Origin: Butyricimonas synergistica DSM 23225
GTDB lineage: Bacteria; Bacteroidota; Bacteroidia; Bacteroidales; Marinifilaceae
Direction: 5' to 3'
Assembly: GCF_000379665.1 (NCBI RefSeq)
Contig: NZ_KB903372.1
Coordinates: forward strand, 124,105 to 188,104
Length of the DNA stretch: 64,000 nt
A program made the position numbers and the translations under genes. This document shows, in pieces, positions 43,857 through 52,429 of the stretch. The notes below the pieces were generated by a model. That model saw only the letters and a list, made by a program, of their open reading frames with translations. It was not told the DNA's origin and did no database searches. Position 1 is the first letter of the stretch; the number at the start of each line of letters is the position of its first letter.

Positions 43857-44753
43857 ATGCTAGACCACAAACTTACCATATTCTACCACGCCGCAAAGAA
43901 CCTAAATACCACGAAAGCGGCGGAAATATTACGGATTTCCCAACCCGCCGTGTCCAAGAGCATCAAAGAACTGGAACGGGAAATGGGGCTAACCCTCTTC
44001 GAGCGGGAAAAAGGAAGACTGGCACTCTCCCCTGCCGGAAAATACCTGCTGGAACAAAGCGAAGACCTTATCGAGCGGGAGCGTGCAATTACGTTCAACC
44101 TGCAACACATGAAAGAAGAGTTTTCCGGTACCCTCCACATCGGGGCGAGTACCACACTCTCACAATACATTCTACCCGAACTTTTAGCACAATTCCGGGA
44201 ACGTTATCCCCAGATAAAGATCAACTTGATTAGCGGTAATACAGCCCAGATAGAGCAGGAACTCCTGAACCGCAACATTCAACTCGCATTCATCGAGGGT
44301 ACTCCTTCACAATCGGACATCCATTACATCCCCTTCCTGAAAGACGAGATTGTACTGGTCACCTCGTCTAAAAACACGACACATGACTCAATTACCAAAG
44401 AACAACTAAAAGAATTAAAATTCGTGGTTCGGGAGAAAGGTTCAGGAACCTACAACATCATCCAACGCCATCTCTCCAACGCCGGGATTTCTGTCAACGA
44501 ACTAAACCAACAAATGGTGATCGGGAGTACGGAAGGCATCAAACAATACTTGAAATACTCGGATTGCTACGCTCTGGTTTCCATCTTCTCCATCCGGGAT
44601 CAATTGGCTTGTGGAATACTCAAAATCGTCGACATGGACGACCTTGAGATCACCCGAACCCTTTACGCCATCCACAAACAAGGACAGATAGACTCTTATG
44701 CCGAATTACTGTTAAGATTCTGCGAGGCTCGCAAGAAAATGATTCAAAAGTAA
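43857..44753 (+). CDS. LysR-family transcriptional regulator
   Basis: A 298-residue regulator: winged helix-turn-helix (1-60, LTIFYHAAKNLNTTKAAEILRISQPAVSKSIKELEREMGLTLF) and a LysR substrate-binding domain (about 88-290, GTLHIGASTTLSQYILPELLAQFRERYP). The effector is unknown. The start at 43857 (MLDHKL) is supported by the promoter position. The gene converges on the Bcr/CflA efflux gene with one base between stop codons. LysR regulators with this binding domain often sit near yeiH, which lies 2.3 kb downstream; control of yeiH is possible but not shown. Confidence 0.93.
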   Translation: MLDHKLTIFYHAAKNLNTTKAAEILRISQPAVSKSIKELEREMGLTLFEREKGRLALSPAGKYLLEQSEDLIERERAITFNLQHMKEEFSGTLHIGASTTLSQYILPELLAQFRERYPQIKINLISGNTAQIEQELLNRNIQLAFIEGTPSQSDIHYIPFLKDEIVLVTSSKNTTHDSITKEQLKELKFVVREKGSGTYNIIQRHLSNAGISVNELNQQMVIGSTEGIKQYLKYSDCYALVSIFSIRDQLACGILKIVDMDDLEITRTLYAIHKQGQIDSYAELLLRFCEARKKMIQK

Positions 44754-44754
44754 A

Positions 44755-45930
44755 TCAGACATATTGTTCTTTCTTTTCCGCCCTCGGGCAAAAAAGAAAG
44801 GCGAACAAACTACACACGAATATAATAATACCCGTGGTCACGAACATATTACCGATTCCGACCAACGGGGAAACAATACTCCCGAACAGAAACTGGAAGA
44901 AACCAAGTATTGCCGAGGCACAGCCCGAATTAGTCCTTTCCAAATCCAATGCGAGAGAAGTCGTTGGCGGCATAATCGTCCCGAAACAGAAAGCGAGCAA
45001 AACAAACATTCCCTCCACCACGAAAAAAGCCATCTCCATTATCAACGCTCCCGCGGTGAAGACGCTAAGTAACAAGAATAATTTAGTCATCCGTGACAAA
45101 ACCTTCTGCTCATTTTTCAAGAAAGAAACCAGCACGCTCCCGATCACAATACAGAATGCATTTGCCCCGAAACATAAACTATAAAGCGCAGGGGACAGTT
45201 GATAATGTGTTTGAAAGATAAAAGGCGAAGCAGCGATATAAGCAAAGAACACCCCGAAAGCCAAAGATTGCGTAAGCACGTAGCGCATAAAACGCTGATT
45301 CTTTAAAATTGGAACAAAACCTTTCAAAGCAGAAAACGTGCTACCCTGAACACGTTTCTCCCTGGTATGTGATTCCCGAAAAGCAAAAGTCGTGAAAAAC
45401 AAAATCATACCGAAGGCAAACAACACGGCAAAAATACCTCTCCAATCCGTCACGCTCATGAGTACTCCCCCCAGAATCGGCGCAGCGATAGGCGCAATGC
45501 CTTGTATCCCTGCAAGCAGGGAAAAGAACGTGGACAACTCCCGTCCCGTGTACAAATCCACGATAACGGAGCGGGCGATCACCACGCACCCCGCACCGAA
45601 TATACCCTGCACGAGGCGAAAGAACAGAAAAAAATAAATCGTGGGAGAAAAAATACAAGCTACAGTCGCCAACGAAAACACCCCCAGCGAGAATGCCAAC
45701 GGACGAACCCGCCCGTACTTATCACTGATCGGACCCAGGAACAATTGCCCAAGGGCAAGTCCCAGCATCCCAAATGTCAGGCTCAACTGCACCAGCGAAA
45801 CCGATGTCCCGAAATATTCCTGTATCTGCGGGAATGCCGGCAAATACAAATCCGTCATAACAGGTCCGAAAGCTGTCAGCGAACCCGTGAAAAGTAGCAA
45901 GAAAAGTTTTGAATTTCTATTTTTTACCAT
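44755..45930 (-). CDS. Bcr/CflA-type MFS multidrug efflux transporter
   Basis: A 391-residue, 12-helix major facilitator. Near the N-terminus TDLYLPAFPQIQEYFG is the Bcr/CflA signature; GQLFLGPISDKYGRVRPL is motif A of drug/H+ antiporters, and RLVQGIFGAGCVVIARSVIVDLY is motif C-like. It exports drugs or small metabolites in exchange for protons. It is divergent from the AraC gene, whose product probably controls it. A -7 box at 45983-45990 gives a leader near 50 nt. Confidence 0.94.
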   Translation of the reverse strand: MVKNRNSKLFLLLFTGSLTAFGPVMTDLYLPAFPQIQEYFGTSVSLVQLSLTFGMLGLALGQLFLGPISDKYGRVRPLAFSLGVFSLATVACIFSPTIYFFLFFRLVQGIFGAGCVVIARSVIVDLYTGRELSTFFSLLAGIQGIAPIAAPILGGVLMSVTDWRGIFAVLFAFGMILFFTTFAFRESHTREKRVQGSTFSALKGFVPILKNQRFMRYVLTQSLAFGVFFAYIAASPFIFQTHYQLSPALYSLCFGANAFCIVIGSVLVSFLKNEQKVLSRMTKLFLLLSVFTAGALIMEMAFFVVEGMFVLLAFCFGTIMPPTTSLALDLERTNSGCASAILGFFQFLFGSIVSPLVGIGNMFVTTGIIIFVCSLFAFLFCPRAEKKEQYV

Positions 45931-45982
45931 AATCGTTAATTATTTCTTCATGTTATACAATATATCCATCTTTTTTCGAAGA

Positions 45983-45990
45983 CAAAGATA
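45983..45990 (-). promoter_or_regulatory. -7 box (TATCTTTG) for the MFS efflux gene
   Basis: The minus strand reads TATCTTTG, a full match to TAnnTTTG, 53 nt upstream of the ATG at 45930. Confidence 0.55.
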
Positions 45991-46051
45991 CCGAGATGTT
46001 CCCAACCAGTTATTTCCATTATCCGCTCGTCGTTGTCCATTTTGAGAACCA

Positions 46052-46068
46052 ATCATTCGATAAATGAT
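46052..46068. promoter_or_regulatory. Palindrome between the efflux and AraC promoters
   Basis: ATCATT (46052-46057), 5 nt, AATGAT (46063-46068). It covers the region just upstream of the AraC -7 box and lies about 60 nt from the efflux -7 box, a good place for an operator of the divergent pair. Binding is inferred. Confidence 0.3.
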
Positions 46069-46078
46069 CTTTTTCCAT

Positions 46079-46086
46079 TATTTTTG
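46079..46086 (+). promoter_or_regulatory. -7 box (TATTTTTG) for the AraC gene
   Basis: A full match to TAnnTTTG, 18 nt upstream of the ATG at 46104, so the leader is very short (about 10 nt). Confidence 0.5.
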
Positions 46087-46103
46087 TACAAAAACAAGAA
46101 TAC

Positions 46104-46973
46104 ATGGAGCCATTTTACATCACCACCCAAGAACCACTCGTAACCGGAACATCCAACTTGGATATGTTCCTCGACCGTCCATTCAGGCTGGACAACGGGT
46201 TGATCCTGTTCTGCCGGAACGGTTCGGCAGAAATTGAGATTGATTTAAAAAAACATAAGGTTAGCCCCAATGCAGAGGTTGTGATTCTCCCGGCTACAAT
46301 ACTGTCAATAAACCACTTGTCAAAAGATTTTCAAGTAACCTATATCGCGTTCTCTAAGGCATTAATGGACGAAGTCTCCTTTCGCCTGGAAGCCCCCTTT
46401 TTCGGTTTCCTGAAAGATCACCCCGTGTGTACCCACGACGACAGGATGAGAATAGAACTCGTGAATGAACTGATAAACATGATTACCCTCGTGTACCGGG
46501 ACTCCCGAAATATGTTCCGCACCCCCATCCTCAAGAACCTGTTGCAATGCTTCTTTCTGAATATGTACGACAAGACACAAAGATTCTTCACCCGGCAACA
46601 AAAGAAAGGACATGATCGAAGTGAGGAACTTTTCCACGCATTCATTTCCCTCGTGCAAAAGCATTGCATACAACAAAAGGATGTATCTTTCTACGCCGAC
46701 GAATTATGTATTTCACCCCGTTACCTGTCGGTTATCACACGGAAAGTCACGAACGAATCGGCAAAAGAGATTATTGACAAACATATCACACTGGAAATAA
46801 AGGTGTTGTTACAATCAACGGAAATGACTATCCAGGAAATTTCCAACCGACTGAATTTTCCCAACCAGTCTTACCTGGCACGCTATTTCAAAAGACACAC
46901 GGGTAAAAGCCCGGTCGATTACCGGGATAAAAAAAGTAACGCTAACCCTATATCTTTAAGTAATACCCTCTGA
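46104..46973 (+). CDS. AraC-family transcriptional regulator
   Basis: A 289-residue regulator. The N-terminal cupin-like sensing part (about 1-170; NGLILFCRNGSAEIEID) is followed by a double helix-turn-helix (about 190-280, VSFYADELCISPRYLSVITRKVTNESAKEIID and TIQEISNRLNFPNQSYLARYFKRHTGKSPVDYR). It is divergent from the Bcr/CflA efflux gene, a common arrangement for local control, and is 67 nt upstream of yeiH in the same direction, so it could affect both. The effector is unknown. Confidence 0.93.
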   Translation: MEPFYITTQEPLVTGTSNLDMFLDRPFRLDNGLILFCRNGSAEIEIDLKKHKVSPNAEVVILPATILSINHLSKDFQVTYIAFSKALMDEVSFRLEAPFFGFLKDHPVCTHDDRMRIELVNELINMITLVYRDSRNMFRTPILKNLLQCFFLNMYDKTQRFFTRQQKKGHDRSEELFHAFISLVQKHCIQQKDVSFYADELCISPRYLSVITRKVTNESAKEIIDKHITLEIKVLLQSTEMTIQEISNRLNFPNQSYLARYFKRHTGKSPVDYRDKKSNANPISLSNTL

Positions 46974-47040
46974 ATATTTCTTATTTCCAAAATTCATAGA
47001 TTTAGAAGAATTTTGTACCGAACAAAATTTAAAATAGATC

Positions 47041-47982
47041 ATGAACAAAATTCATCTGAACACAAACCAAAAAGAAGTACTCTTCATCGTTGCGATGTTT
47101 CTTGTACCTTTTCTTGATCCGGGCTTTGCCCTTTTATTAGGTTTAATATTATCTCTGACTATCGGTCACCCGTTCTTGGCTATCAATAGCCGGGTCACCC
47201 ATATTCTTCTACAAATATCAGTTGTCGGCTTGGGATTCGGCATGAACGTGGGACAAGCCATCGAAGCCGGGAAAACCGGAATTCTGTTCACCATCGTTTC
47301 CATCGTGGTCACCATCGGACTGGGACTCTTCTTTACACGCAAACTGCGTGTCCCACGGGATACGGGGTTTCTCGTTTCCGGGGGTACAGCCATCTGCGGC
47401 GGAAGTGCTATTGCAGCTTTGGCACCAGTAATCGGGGCTAAAGACAAAGACATCACGGTTGCCATGGGAACCATCTTCATGTTAAACGCCGTAGCTCTAT
47501 TCATATTCCCCCCCCTCGGGCGTTGGTTGGAAATGAACGACCATCAATTCGGATACTGGTGTGCCATTGCCATCCACGACACGAGTTCCGTGGTTGGAGC
47601 CGCCAAAACATACAGCAACGAAGCGTTGGTCATTGCTACCACGACCAAACTGATACGAGCTTTATGGATTATCCCGATATCGCTTATCGCCGCATTCTTT
47701 TACAACAAAGGAACAAACAAGAAATCAAAAATTTCGATACCTTATTTCATATTCCTGTACGTCATTGCCATGATCGTCGCAACCTATACCCCGCAATGGA
47801 ACCATCTCTACACGGAGATCGTCAGCTTCGCCAAGGTAGGAATGTTGTTTACACTGTTCCTGATCGGCGCAGGACTTTCTAAAGATACAATCAAACAAGT
47901 CGGATTCAAACCAATCCTGCTCGGTATTGTCCTATGGATTTGTATCAGCACCTTGTCTGCCAGCGTGATCTTACTTCTCTGA
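47041..47982 (+). CDS. yeiH: YeiH-family putative sulfate/anion exporter
   Basis: A 313-residue membrane protein with about nine or ten helices. Family marks include SVVGLGFGMNVGQAIEAGK, FLVSGGTAICGGSAIAALAPVIGA and AIHDTSSVVGAAKTYSNEAL, with strongly conserved Gly-rich and IHDTSSV segments. The family is thought to export sulfate, sulfite or a related anion; no transport data can be read here. It follows the AraC gene by 67 nt and ends at a strong terminator (48013-48040). Confidence 0.9.
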   Translation: MNKIHLNTNQKEVLFIVAMFLVPFLDPGFALLLGLILSLTIGHPFLAINSRVTHILLQISVVGLGFGMNVGQAIEAGKTGILFTIVSIVVTIGLGLFFTRKLRVPRDTGFLVSGGTAICGGSAIAALAPVIGAKDKDITVAMGTIFMLNAVALFIFPPLGRWLEMNDHQFGYWCAIAIHDTSSVVGAAKTYSNEALVIATTTKLIRALWIIPISLIAAFFYNKGTNKKSKISIPYFIFLYVIAMIVATYTPQWNHLYTEIVSFAKVGMLFTLFLIGAGLSKDTIKQVGFKPILLGIVLWICISTLSASVILLL

Positions 47983-48012
47983 TTATTCTGTTCATTTTTT
48001 TCATTCATACAT

Positions 48013-48040
48013 AAAGAGCCTGTCATAACAGGCTCTTTTT
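48013..48040 (+). terminator. Rho-independent terminator after yeiH
   Basis: AAAGAGCCTGT (48013-48023), loop CATA, ACAGGCTCTTT (48028-48038), then T to 48040: 11 perfect pairs. Confidence 0.9.
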
Positions 48041-48122
48041 ATTTCCTGCCACCCCGGGGCTACCATAGCTTTTCCATAAACTTTTTTCCGATCTTTTAAA
48101 ATTATATAATACTCATAGTAAT

Positions 48123-48130
48123 TAAATTTG
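48123..48130 (+). promoter_or_regulatory. -7 box (TAAATTTG) for the NEW3/ABC operon
   Basis: A full match to TAnnTTTG, with a leader near 50 nt before the ATG at 48184. Confidence 0.5.
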
Positions 48131-48183
48131 TAAGCGATGTAGTGAGAATAATAAATTAAATATCTAACGTAATTTTTACAACA

Positions 48184-49329
48184 ATGCGTGCAAATTATTT
48201 AAGTCTGTTACTCATCCTGCTCACGGGAGTTCTTCCCTTCAAAATGCAGGCATCAGAACCCGAAAAAAAGGTGATTCTGTACACTCCCTACACGAAAATA
48301 GCCGTGCCGCCGGGAGAATCTATTAATTACAGTATTGACGTCATCAACAACAGCGACGAAGTAAAAAACGCCGACATTACCATCAAGGGAATGCCCCGGG
48401 GATGGAAGTACGAGATCAAAGCCGGAACGTGGATCGTGAACCAGCTCTCCGTACTCCCGAAAGAAAAAAAGAACTTCTCCCTGAAGGTAGACATCCCGTT
48501 GAAAGTAAACAAAGGCACCTACCGATTCACCGTCGCGGCAGAGGGGTTGGGCGAACTTCCCTTATCGATAACCGTTTCAAAACAGGGTACTTACCAAACG
48601 GATTTCACGACGAACCAACCCAATATGCAAGGGAACTCGAAATCGACTTTCACGTTCAACGCCACGTTGAAAAACCAAACCGCCGACCAACAACTCTACG
48701 CTCTTATGGCTCAAGCCCCCCGGGGGTGGAATGCGGTCTTCAAAGCTAATTACAAGCAAGCAACTTCCGCGCAAGTGGAACCTAACGCAACCCAAAACAT
48801 CACGATAGACATTACCCCTCCCGCCAACGTGGAGGCAGGAACATACAAAATTCCCGTTCGAGCTGTAACTAGCACTACATCAGCAGACCTGCAACTCGAA
48901 GTTGTCATCACAGGTACTTACCAGATGGAATTAACCACTCCCCGCGGCTTACTTAGTGCCGAAATCACGGCAGGCGATACGAAACGCCTCGACCTCGTGA
49001 TCAAAAACACGGGATCGGCAGAACTAAAAGACATCCAACTTTCCGCTAACAAACCCGCAGATTGGGAAGTTACATTCGAACCCGTGAAAATAGATCGTCT
49101 GAAAGCCGGGGAAACAGCCAATGCCGTTGCCATCGTGAAGGCATCCAAGAAAGCCCTTCCGGGGGACTATGTAACTAAGATCTCTGCCAAGACCCCGGAG
49201 GTCAACTCATCGGCAGATTTTCGTATTGCAGTAAGAACACCTATGATCTGGGGATGGATGGGTGTATTGGTCATTCTGGTTGCACTAGGATGCGTGTACT
49301 TCCTATTCCGCAAATATGGAAGGAGGTAA
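48184..49329 (+). CDS. NEW3-domain membrane-anchored protein
   Basis: A 381-residue exported protein: signal peptide (about 1-23), three Ig-like NEW3 repeats of about 100 residues each (ESINYSIDVINNSDEVKNADITIKG; STFTFNATLKNQTADQQLYAL; TKRLDLVIKNTGSAELKDIQLS) and a single C-terminal membrane span (about 354-375, MGVLVILVALGCVYFLF) with a basic tail. The beta domains thus face the periplasm. It is the first gene of an operon with an ABC-2 ATPase and permease (gap 3 nt, then an 8-nt overlap), so it is probably an accessory or substrate-contacting subunit of that exporter. Confidence 0.9.
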   Translation: MRANYLSLLLILLTGVLPFKMQASEPEKKVILYTPYTKIAVPPGESINYSIDVINNSDEVKNADITIKGMPRGWKYEIKAGTWIVNQLSVLPKEKKNFSLKVDIPLKVNKGTYRFTVAAEGLGELPLSITVSKQGTYQTDFTTNQPNMQGNSKSTFTFNATLKNQTADQQLYALMAQAPRGWNAVFKANYKQATSAQVEPNATQNITIDITPPANVEAGTYKIPVRAVTSTTSADLQLEVVITGTYQMELTTPRGLLSAEITAGDTKRLDLVIKNTGSAELKDIQLSANKPADWEVTFEPVKIDRLKAGETANAVAIVKASKKALPGDYVTKISAKTPEVNSSADFRIAVRTPMIWGWMGVLVILVALGCVYFLFRKYGRR

Positions 49330-49332
49330 ATC

Positions 49333-50073
49333 ATGCACGAGCCTATCATAGAACTCCATGATTTAACCAAACAATACGGGAAATTCTCCGCTGTAGACCG
49401 TATCAACCTTACCGTACGCAAAGGAGAGATCTTCGGCATACTAGGACCGAACGGTGCCGGGAAATCCACCACAATACTAATGATGCTCGGGTTGACAGAT
49501 CCCACCTCGGGCGACGTAAAAGTATGCGGTATCGACTCCACCCGAAATCCCATACAAGTACGGGAGAAGGTAGGGTACTTGCCCGAAGACGTGGGCTTCT
49601 ACGACGACATGACCGGTATCGAGAACTTGCTCTATACAGCACGCCTCAACCGGATCGACGAGAAAAAAGCTCAGGCAAAAGCACGGGAATTACTCGAACG
49701 GGTCGGGTTACCCTTGGACACGAAGAAAAAGGCGGGAAAATATTCCCGGGGAATGCGGCAGCGACTCGGTCTTGCCGATGTATTAATCAAAAACCCGGAA
49801 GTCATTATCCTTGATGAACCCACGTCCGGAATAGATCCCGCCGGGGTACAAGAGTTCATGGATCTCATCCGGCAACTGAGAGACGAAAACGGGCTAACCG
49901 TGCTTTTCTCCTCCCACCATCTGGATCAAGTACAGCAGATCTGCGACCGGGTTGGATTGTTCGGAGGGGGAAAATTACTGGCAGAAGTAAACATCGAAGA
50001 ACTGCAAAGCGAAGAACACGGGCTCGAGAATATGTATAACCGTTATTTCGGAGGAGGAAAAAGCCATGAATAA
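49333..50073 (+). CDS. ABC transporter ATP-binding protein (ABC-2 type)
   Basis: A 246-residue ATPase. Walker A is GPNGAGKSTT (about 38-47), the signature is YSRGMRQRLGLA (about 137-148), Walker B is VIILDEPTSGIDPAG (about 157-171), and the switch His is in LFSSHHLDQV. It drives the permease encoded next, whose start overlaps its end by 8 nt. This class exports polysaccharides, lipids, drugs or peptides; the substrate is not evident. Confidence 0.96.
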   Translation: MHEPIIELHDLTKQYGKFSAVDRINLTVRKGEIFGILGPNGAGKSTTILMMLGLTDPTSGDVKVCGIDSTRNPIQVREKVGYLPEDVGFYDDMTGIENLLYTARLNRIDEKKAQAKARELLERVGLPLDTKKKAGKYSRGMRQRLGLADVLIKNPEVIILDEPTSGIDPAGVQEFMDLIRQLRDENGLTVLFSSHHLDQVQQICDRVGLFGGGKLLAEVNIEELQSEEHGLENMYNRYFGGGKSHE

Positions 50074-51022
50074 AATTCAAAGTCCGTTTTGGGTGATCGT
50101 CCGTAAGGAAGTTGCCGACCACGTCAGAAGTTGGAGGTTCATCATCTTGATTGCCATCATTGCGCTAACCTGCATGGGTTCACTATACACGGCACTGACC
50201 AACATCGGGGCTGCAATAAAACCCAATGATCCAGACGGTTCGTTTCTTTTCTTGAAACTCTTTACCGCATCTGACGGGACGTTGCCCTCTTTCGTGATCT
50301 TCATCAGCTTTCTGGGTCCCTTGCTCGGGATTGGATTAGGTTTCGATGCCATCAACTCCGAGCAAAACAAAGGAACGCTGAGCCGGGTACTATCCCAACC
50401 CATACACAGGGATTACCTCATTAATGCCAAATTCGTGGGCGCCTTGATCGTCATCGGGGTTATGTTGCTAACGTTGGCACTGCTGGTCATGGGATTCGGG
50501 TTAATCGCCATCGGGATACCCCCAACAGCCGAAGAGTTCTCGCGTATTATCTGCTTTATCGGGGTAAGCATCGTTTACGTGGCATTCTGGTTAAATTTGT
50601 CGATATTCTTCTCGATCAAATTCAAACAGGCTGCCACCTCTGCACTAGCATGCATAGCAGTATGGTTGTTTTTCAGTGTATTCTACAACATGATTGTCAA
50701 CCTGGTAGGGAAAGCCATCAGCCCCTCGGCAATGGCAAGCACGTACCAGATCATCAGTTACCAGAAATTCATGCTCAACCTGCTGCGTTTCGCTCCAAGT
50801 ATGCTTTTCAACGAAGCTACCACCACGTTGCTGATGCCCTCGGTAAGAAGTCTTGGACCGCTAACCATGGAACAGGTGCACGGTGCCATCCCTAGCCCGC
50901 TGCCACTCGGGCAAAGCTTGATGGTAGTCTGGCCTCAACTCACGGGATTAATTGCTGCCACTGTAATCTGTTTCGCCCTATCTTATGCCTCATTTATGAG
51001 GAAAGAAATCAGATCCAGATAA
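50066..51022 (+). CDS. ABC-2 type permease
   Basis: A 318-residue membrane protein with six or seven helices (for example FIILIAIIALTCMGSLYTAL near the N-terminus and LTGLIAATVICFALSYASF at the end). The segment LGIGLGFDAINSEQNKGTLSRVLSQPIHRDYLINAKF is typical of ABC-2 permeases of the NosY type. With the ATPase and the NEW3 protein it should form one export system. The gene is followed by a 149-nt AT-word spacer. Confidence 0.93.
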   Translation: MNKIQSPFWVIVRKEVADHVRSWRFIILIAIIALTCMGSLYTALTNIGAAIKPNDPDGSFLFLKLFTASDGTLPSFVIFISFLGPLLGIGLGFDAINSEQNKGTLSRVLSQPIHRDYLINAKFVGALIVIGVMLLTLALLVMGFGLIAIGIPPTAEEFSRIICFIGVSIVYVAFWLNLSIFFSIKFKQAATSALACIAVWLFFSVFYNMIVNLVGKAISPSAMASTYQIISYQKFMLNLLRFAPSMLFNEATTTLLMPSVRSLGPLTMEQVHGAIPSPLPLGQSLMVVWPQLTGLIAATVICFALSYASFMRKEIRSR

Positions 51023-51171
51023 GGAAACGAAAAGGCTAAAAGTTTCGTGATTGCCGATTTGATGATTTTGTGTTTAAAGAATCACCCTATTGGCAATCAC
51101 TAAACTTTTACCTCTTATCTTTTAGTTTTTAACTTTAAGTTTTTATCTTCGCACGACAAAATGAAAAACGT
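51023..51171. repeat. AT-word intergenic spacer
   Basis: The gap is built from short related words (GATTGCCGATTTGATGATTTTG; GGCAATCACTAAAC; TTTTAGTTTTTAACTTTAAG). The two GATTGCC/GGCAATC copies are inverted. Similar spacers fill the V-ATPase operon gaps. A near-match -7 box (TATCTTCG, 51144-51151) precedes exbB. Confidence 0.5.
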
Positions 51172-51837
51172 ATGGTGTACACAACATTTATAATCCTTGC
51201 CACCCCGGCAGCAGACACAGACATGAGCTTGTGGGGAATGGTTGTCAAAGGCGGCTGGCTAATGATCCCCATCTTTATACTCTCCATCATAGCCATTTAC
51301 ATCGCTTGCGAACGTTATTGGCTACTCCGCAAAACGGGTATAAATGATGCGACCTTCATGCAGAAAATTCGGGAATACATCCAAAACAACAACACCAAAG
51401 CCGTGCTCGCCGAATGTGAAGCAGAAGGAAGCCCGCTGGCAAAAACAATCGCCAAGGGAATCACCATGCAAGGAGAAATCCCGAGTGAAATCCGCCAGGC
51501 AATGGAAGACACCGCCAACTACGAGGTCGCCTTGTTGGAGAGAGGCCTGCCCACGTTAGCCACCTGTGCCGGAGTTGCCCCCATGATCGGTTTTCTCGGA
51601 ACCGTGGTCGGCATGGTGCAAGCTTTCTATGATATGGCAATGGCAGGAAGTAACATTGACATCACTCTCCTGTCCAGAGGTATTTACACGGCAATGATCA
51701 CTACCGTGGCAGGACTTATCGTTGGTATCATCGGACAGTTGGCTTATAACTTTCTAGTCGCAAGAATCGATAAAATCGTTCTCACCATCGAACACCACTC
51801 CTCCGAACTCATCGACCTTCTCCATCTAAAAAAATAA
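51172..51837 (+). CDS. exbB: ExbB/TolQ/MotA-family proton channel
   Basis: A 221-residue inner-membrane protein with three helices (about 27-48, 135-158 and 175-198). GYLTVAP-like text appears as LPTLATCAGVAPMIGFLGTVVGMVQAF, the typical signature, with a polar TM3 (SRGIYTAMITTVAGLIVGII). It uses the proton gradient to energise TonB-dependent transporters through ExbD. The SusC proteins in this window need such a system. The N-terminal 17 residues before MSLWGM may be a leader; ATG 51223 is an alternative start. Confidence 0.92.
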   Translation: MVYTTFIILATPAADTDMSLWGMVVKGGWLMIPIFILSIIAIYIACERYWLLRKTGINDATFMQKIREYIQNNNTKAVLAECEAEGSPLAKTIAKGITMQGEIPSEIRQAMEDTANYEVALLERGLPTLATCAGVAPMIGFLGTVVGMVQAFYDMAMAGSNIDITLLSRGIYTAMITTVAGLIVGIIGQLAYNFLVARIDKIVLTIEHHSSELIDLLHLKK

Positions 51838-51862
51838 CTTTAAATTTTCAACTTTTTTTGTC

Positions 51863-52255
51863 ATGGCAATCAAACGCAAAAGTAAAATCAACCCGAATTT
51901 CAACATGTCGTCCATGACCGACATCGTATTCCTATTGTTGATCTTTTTCATGGTTTCATCCACCTTGATCAACCCGAACGCCTTAAGATTACTGTTACCG
52001 GAAAGCACGAACCAAACTTCCGACAGACCTATCGTGGTCGTGTCCATTGACAAAAACTACACGTTCTACTTGAACGAAAAGGTAATCCCTTTCTCGATGC
52101 TCGAGCGTCGGCTCGTGGAAGAATTAAAAGAACAAGACGATCCCTGCATTTCTCTCCAGGCTGATAAATCCGTGCCACTGGAGCAAATCGTGAAAGTAAT
52201 GAATATCGCCAAAGACCATAAATACCGCCTGATCTTAGCCACAACCCCCGAATAG
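51863..52255 (+). CDS. exbD: ExbD/TolR-family biopolymer transport protein
   Basis: A 130-residue protein with one N-terminal membrane span (about 14-34, MTDIVFLLLIFFMVSSTLI, with the Asp needed for proton coupling) and a periplasmic domain (about 45-130). It lies 25 nt after exbB. No tonB gene follows. After its TAG stop the same frame stays open for another 47 codons to the stop at 52397-52399. Confidence 0.93.
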   Translation: MAIKRKSKINPNFNMSSMTDIVFLLLIFFMVSSTLINPNALRLLLPESTNQTSDRPIVVVSIDKNYTFYLNEKVIPFSMLERRLVEELKEQDDPCISLQADKSVPLEQIVKVMNIAKDHKYRLILATTPE

Positions 52256-52429
52256 ATTAGCTTACAGACCTATGTAAAAAATAAATTGGCGAAGCTGAAA
52301 CCTATCGCCCACGTTGGCGTATACAACCTCACACAAGTGATCAAGAACTTGATACTCATCGCTTGTAATGATTATCTCGTTGTAGATAAAATATATTAGC
52401 AACAATTGTTAAACTAAAACTAACACAGT

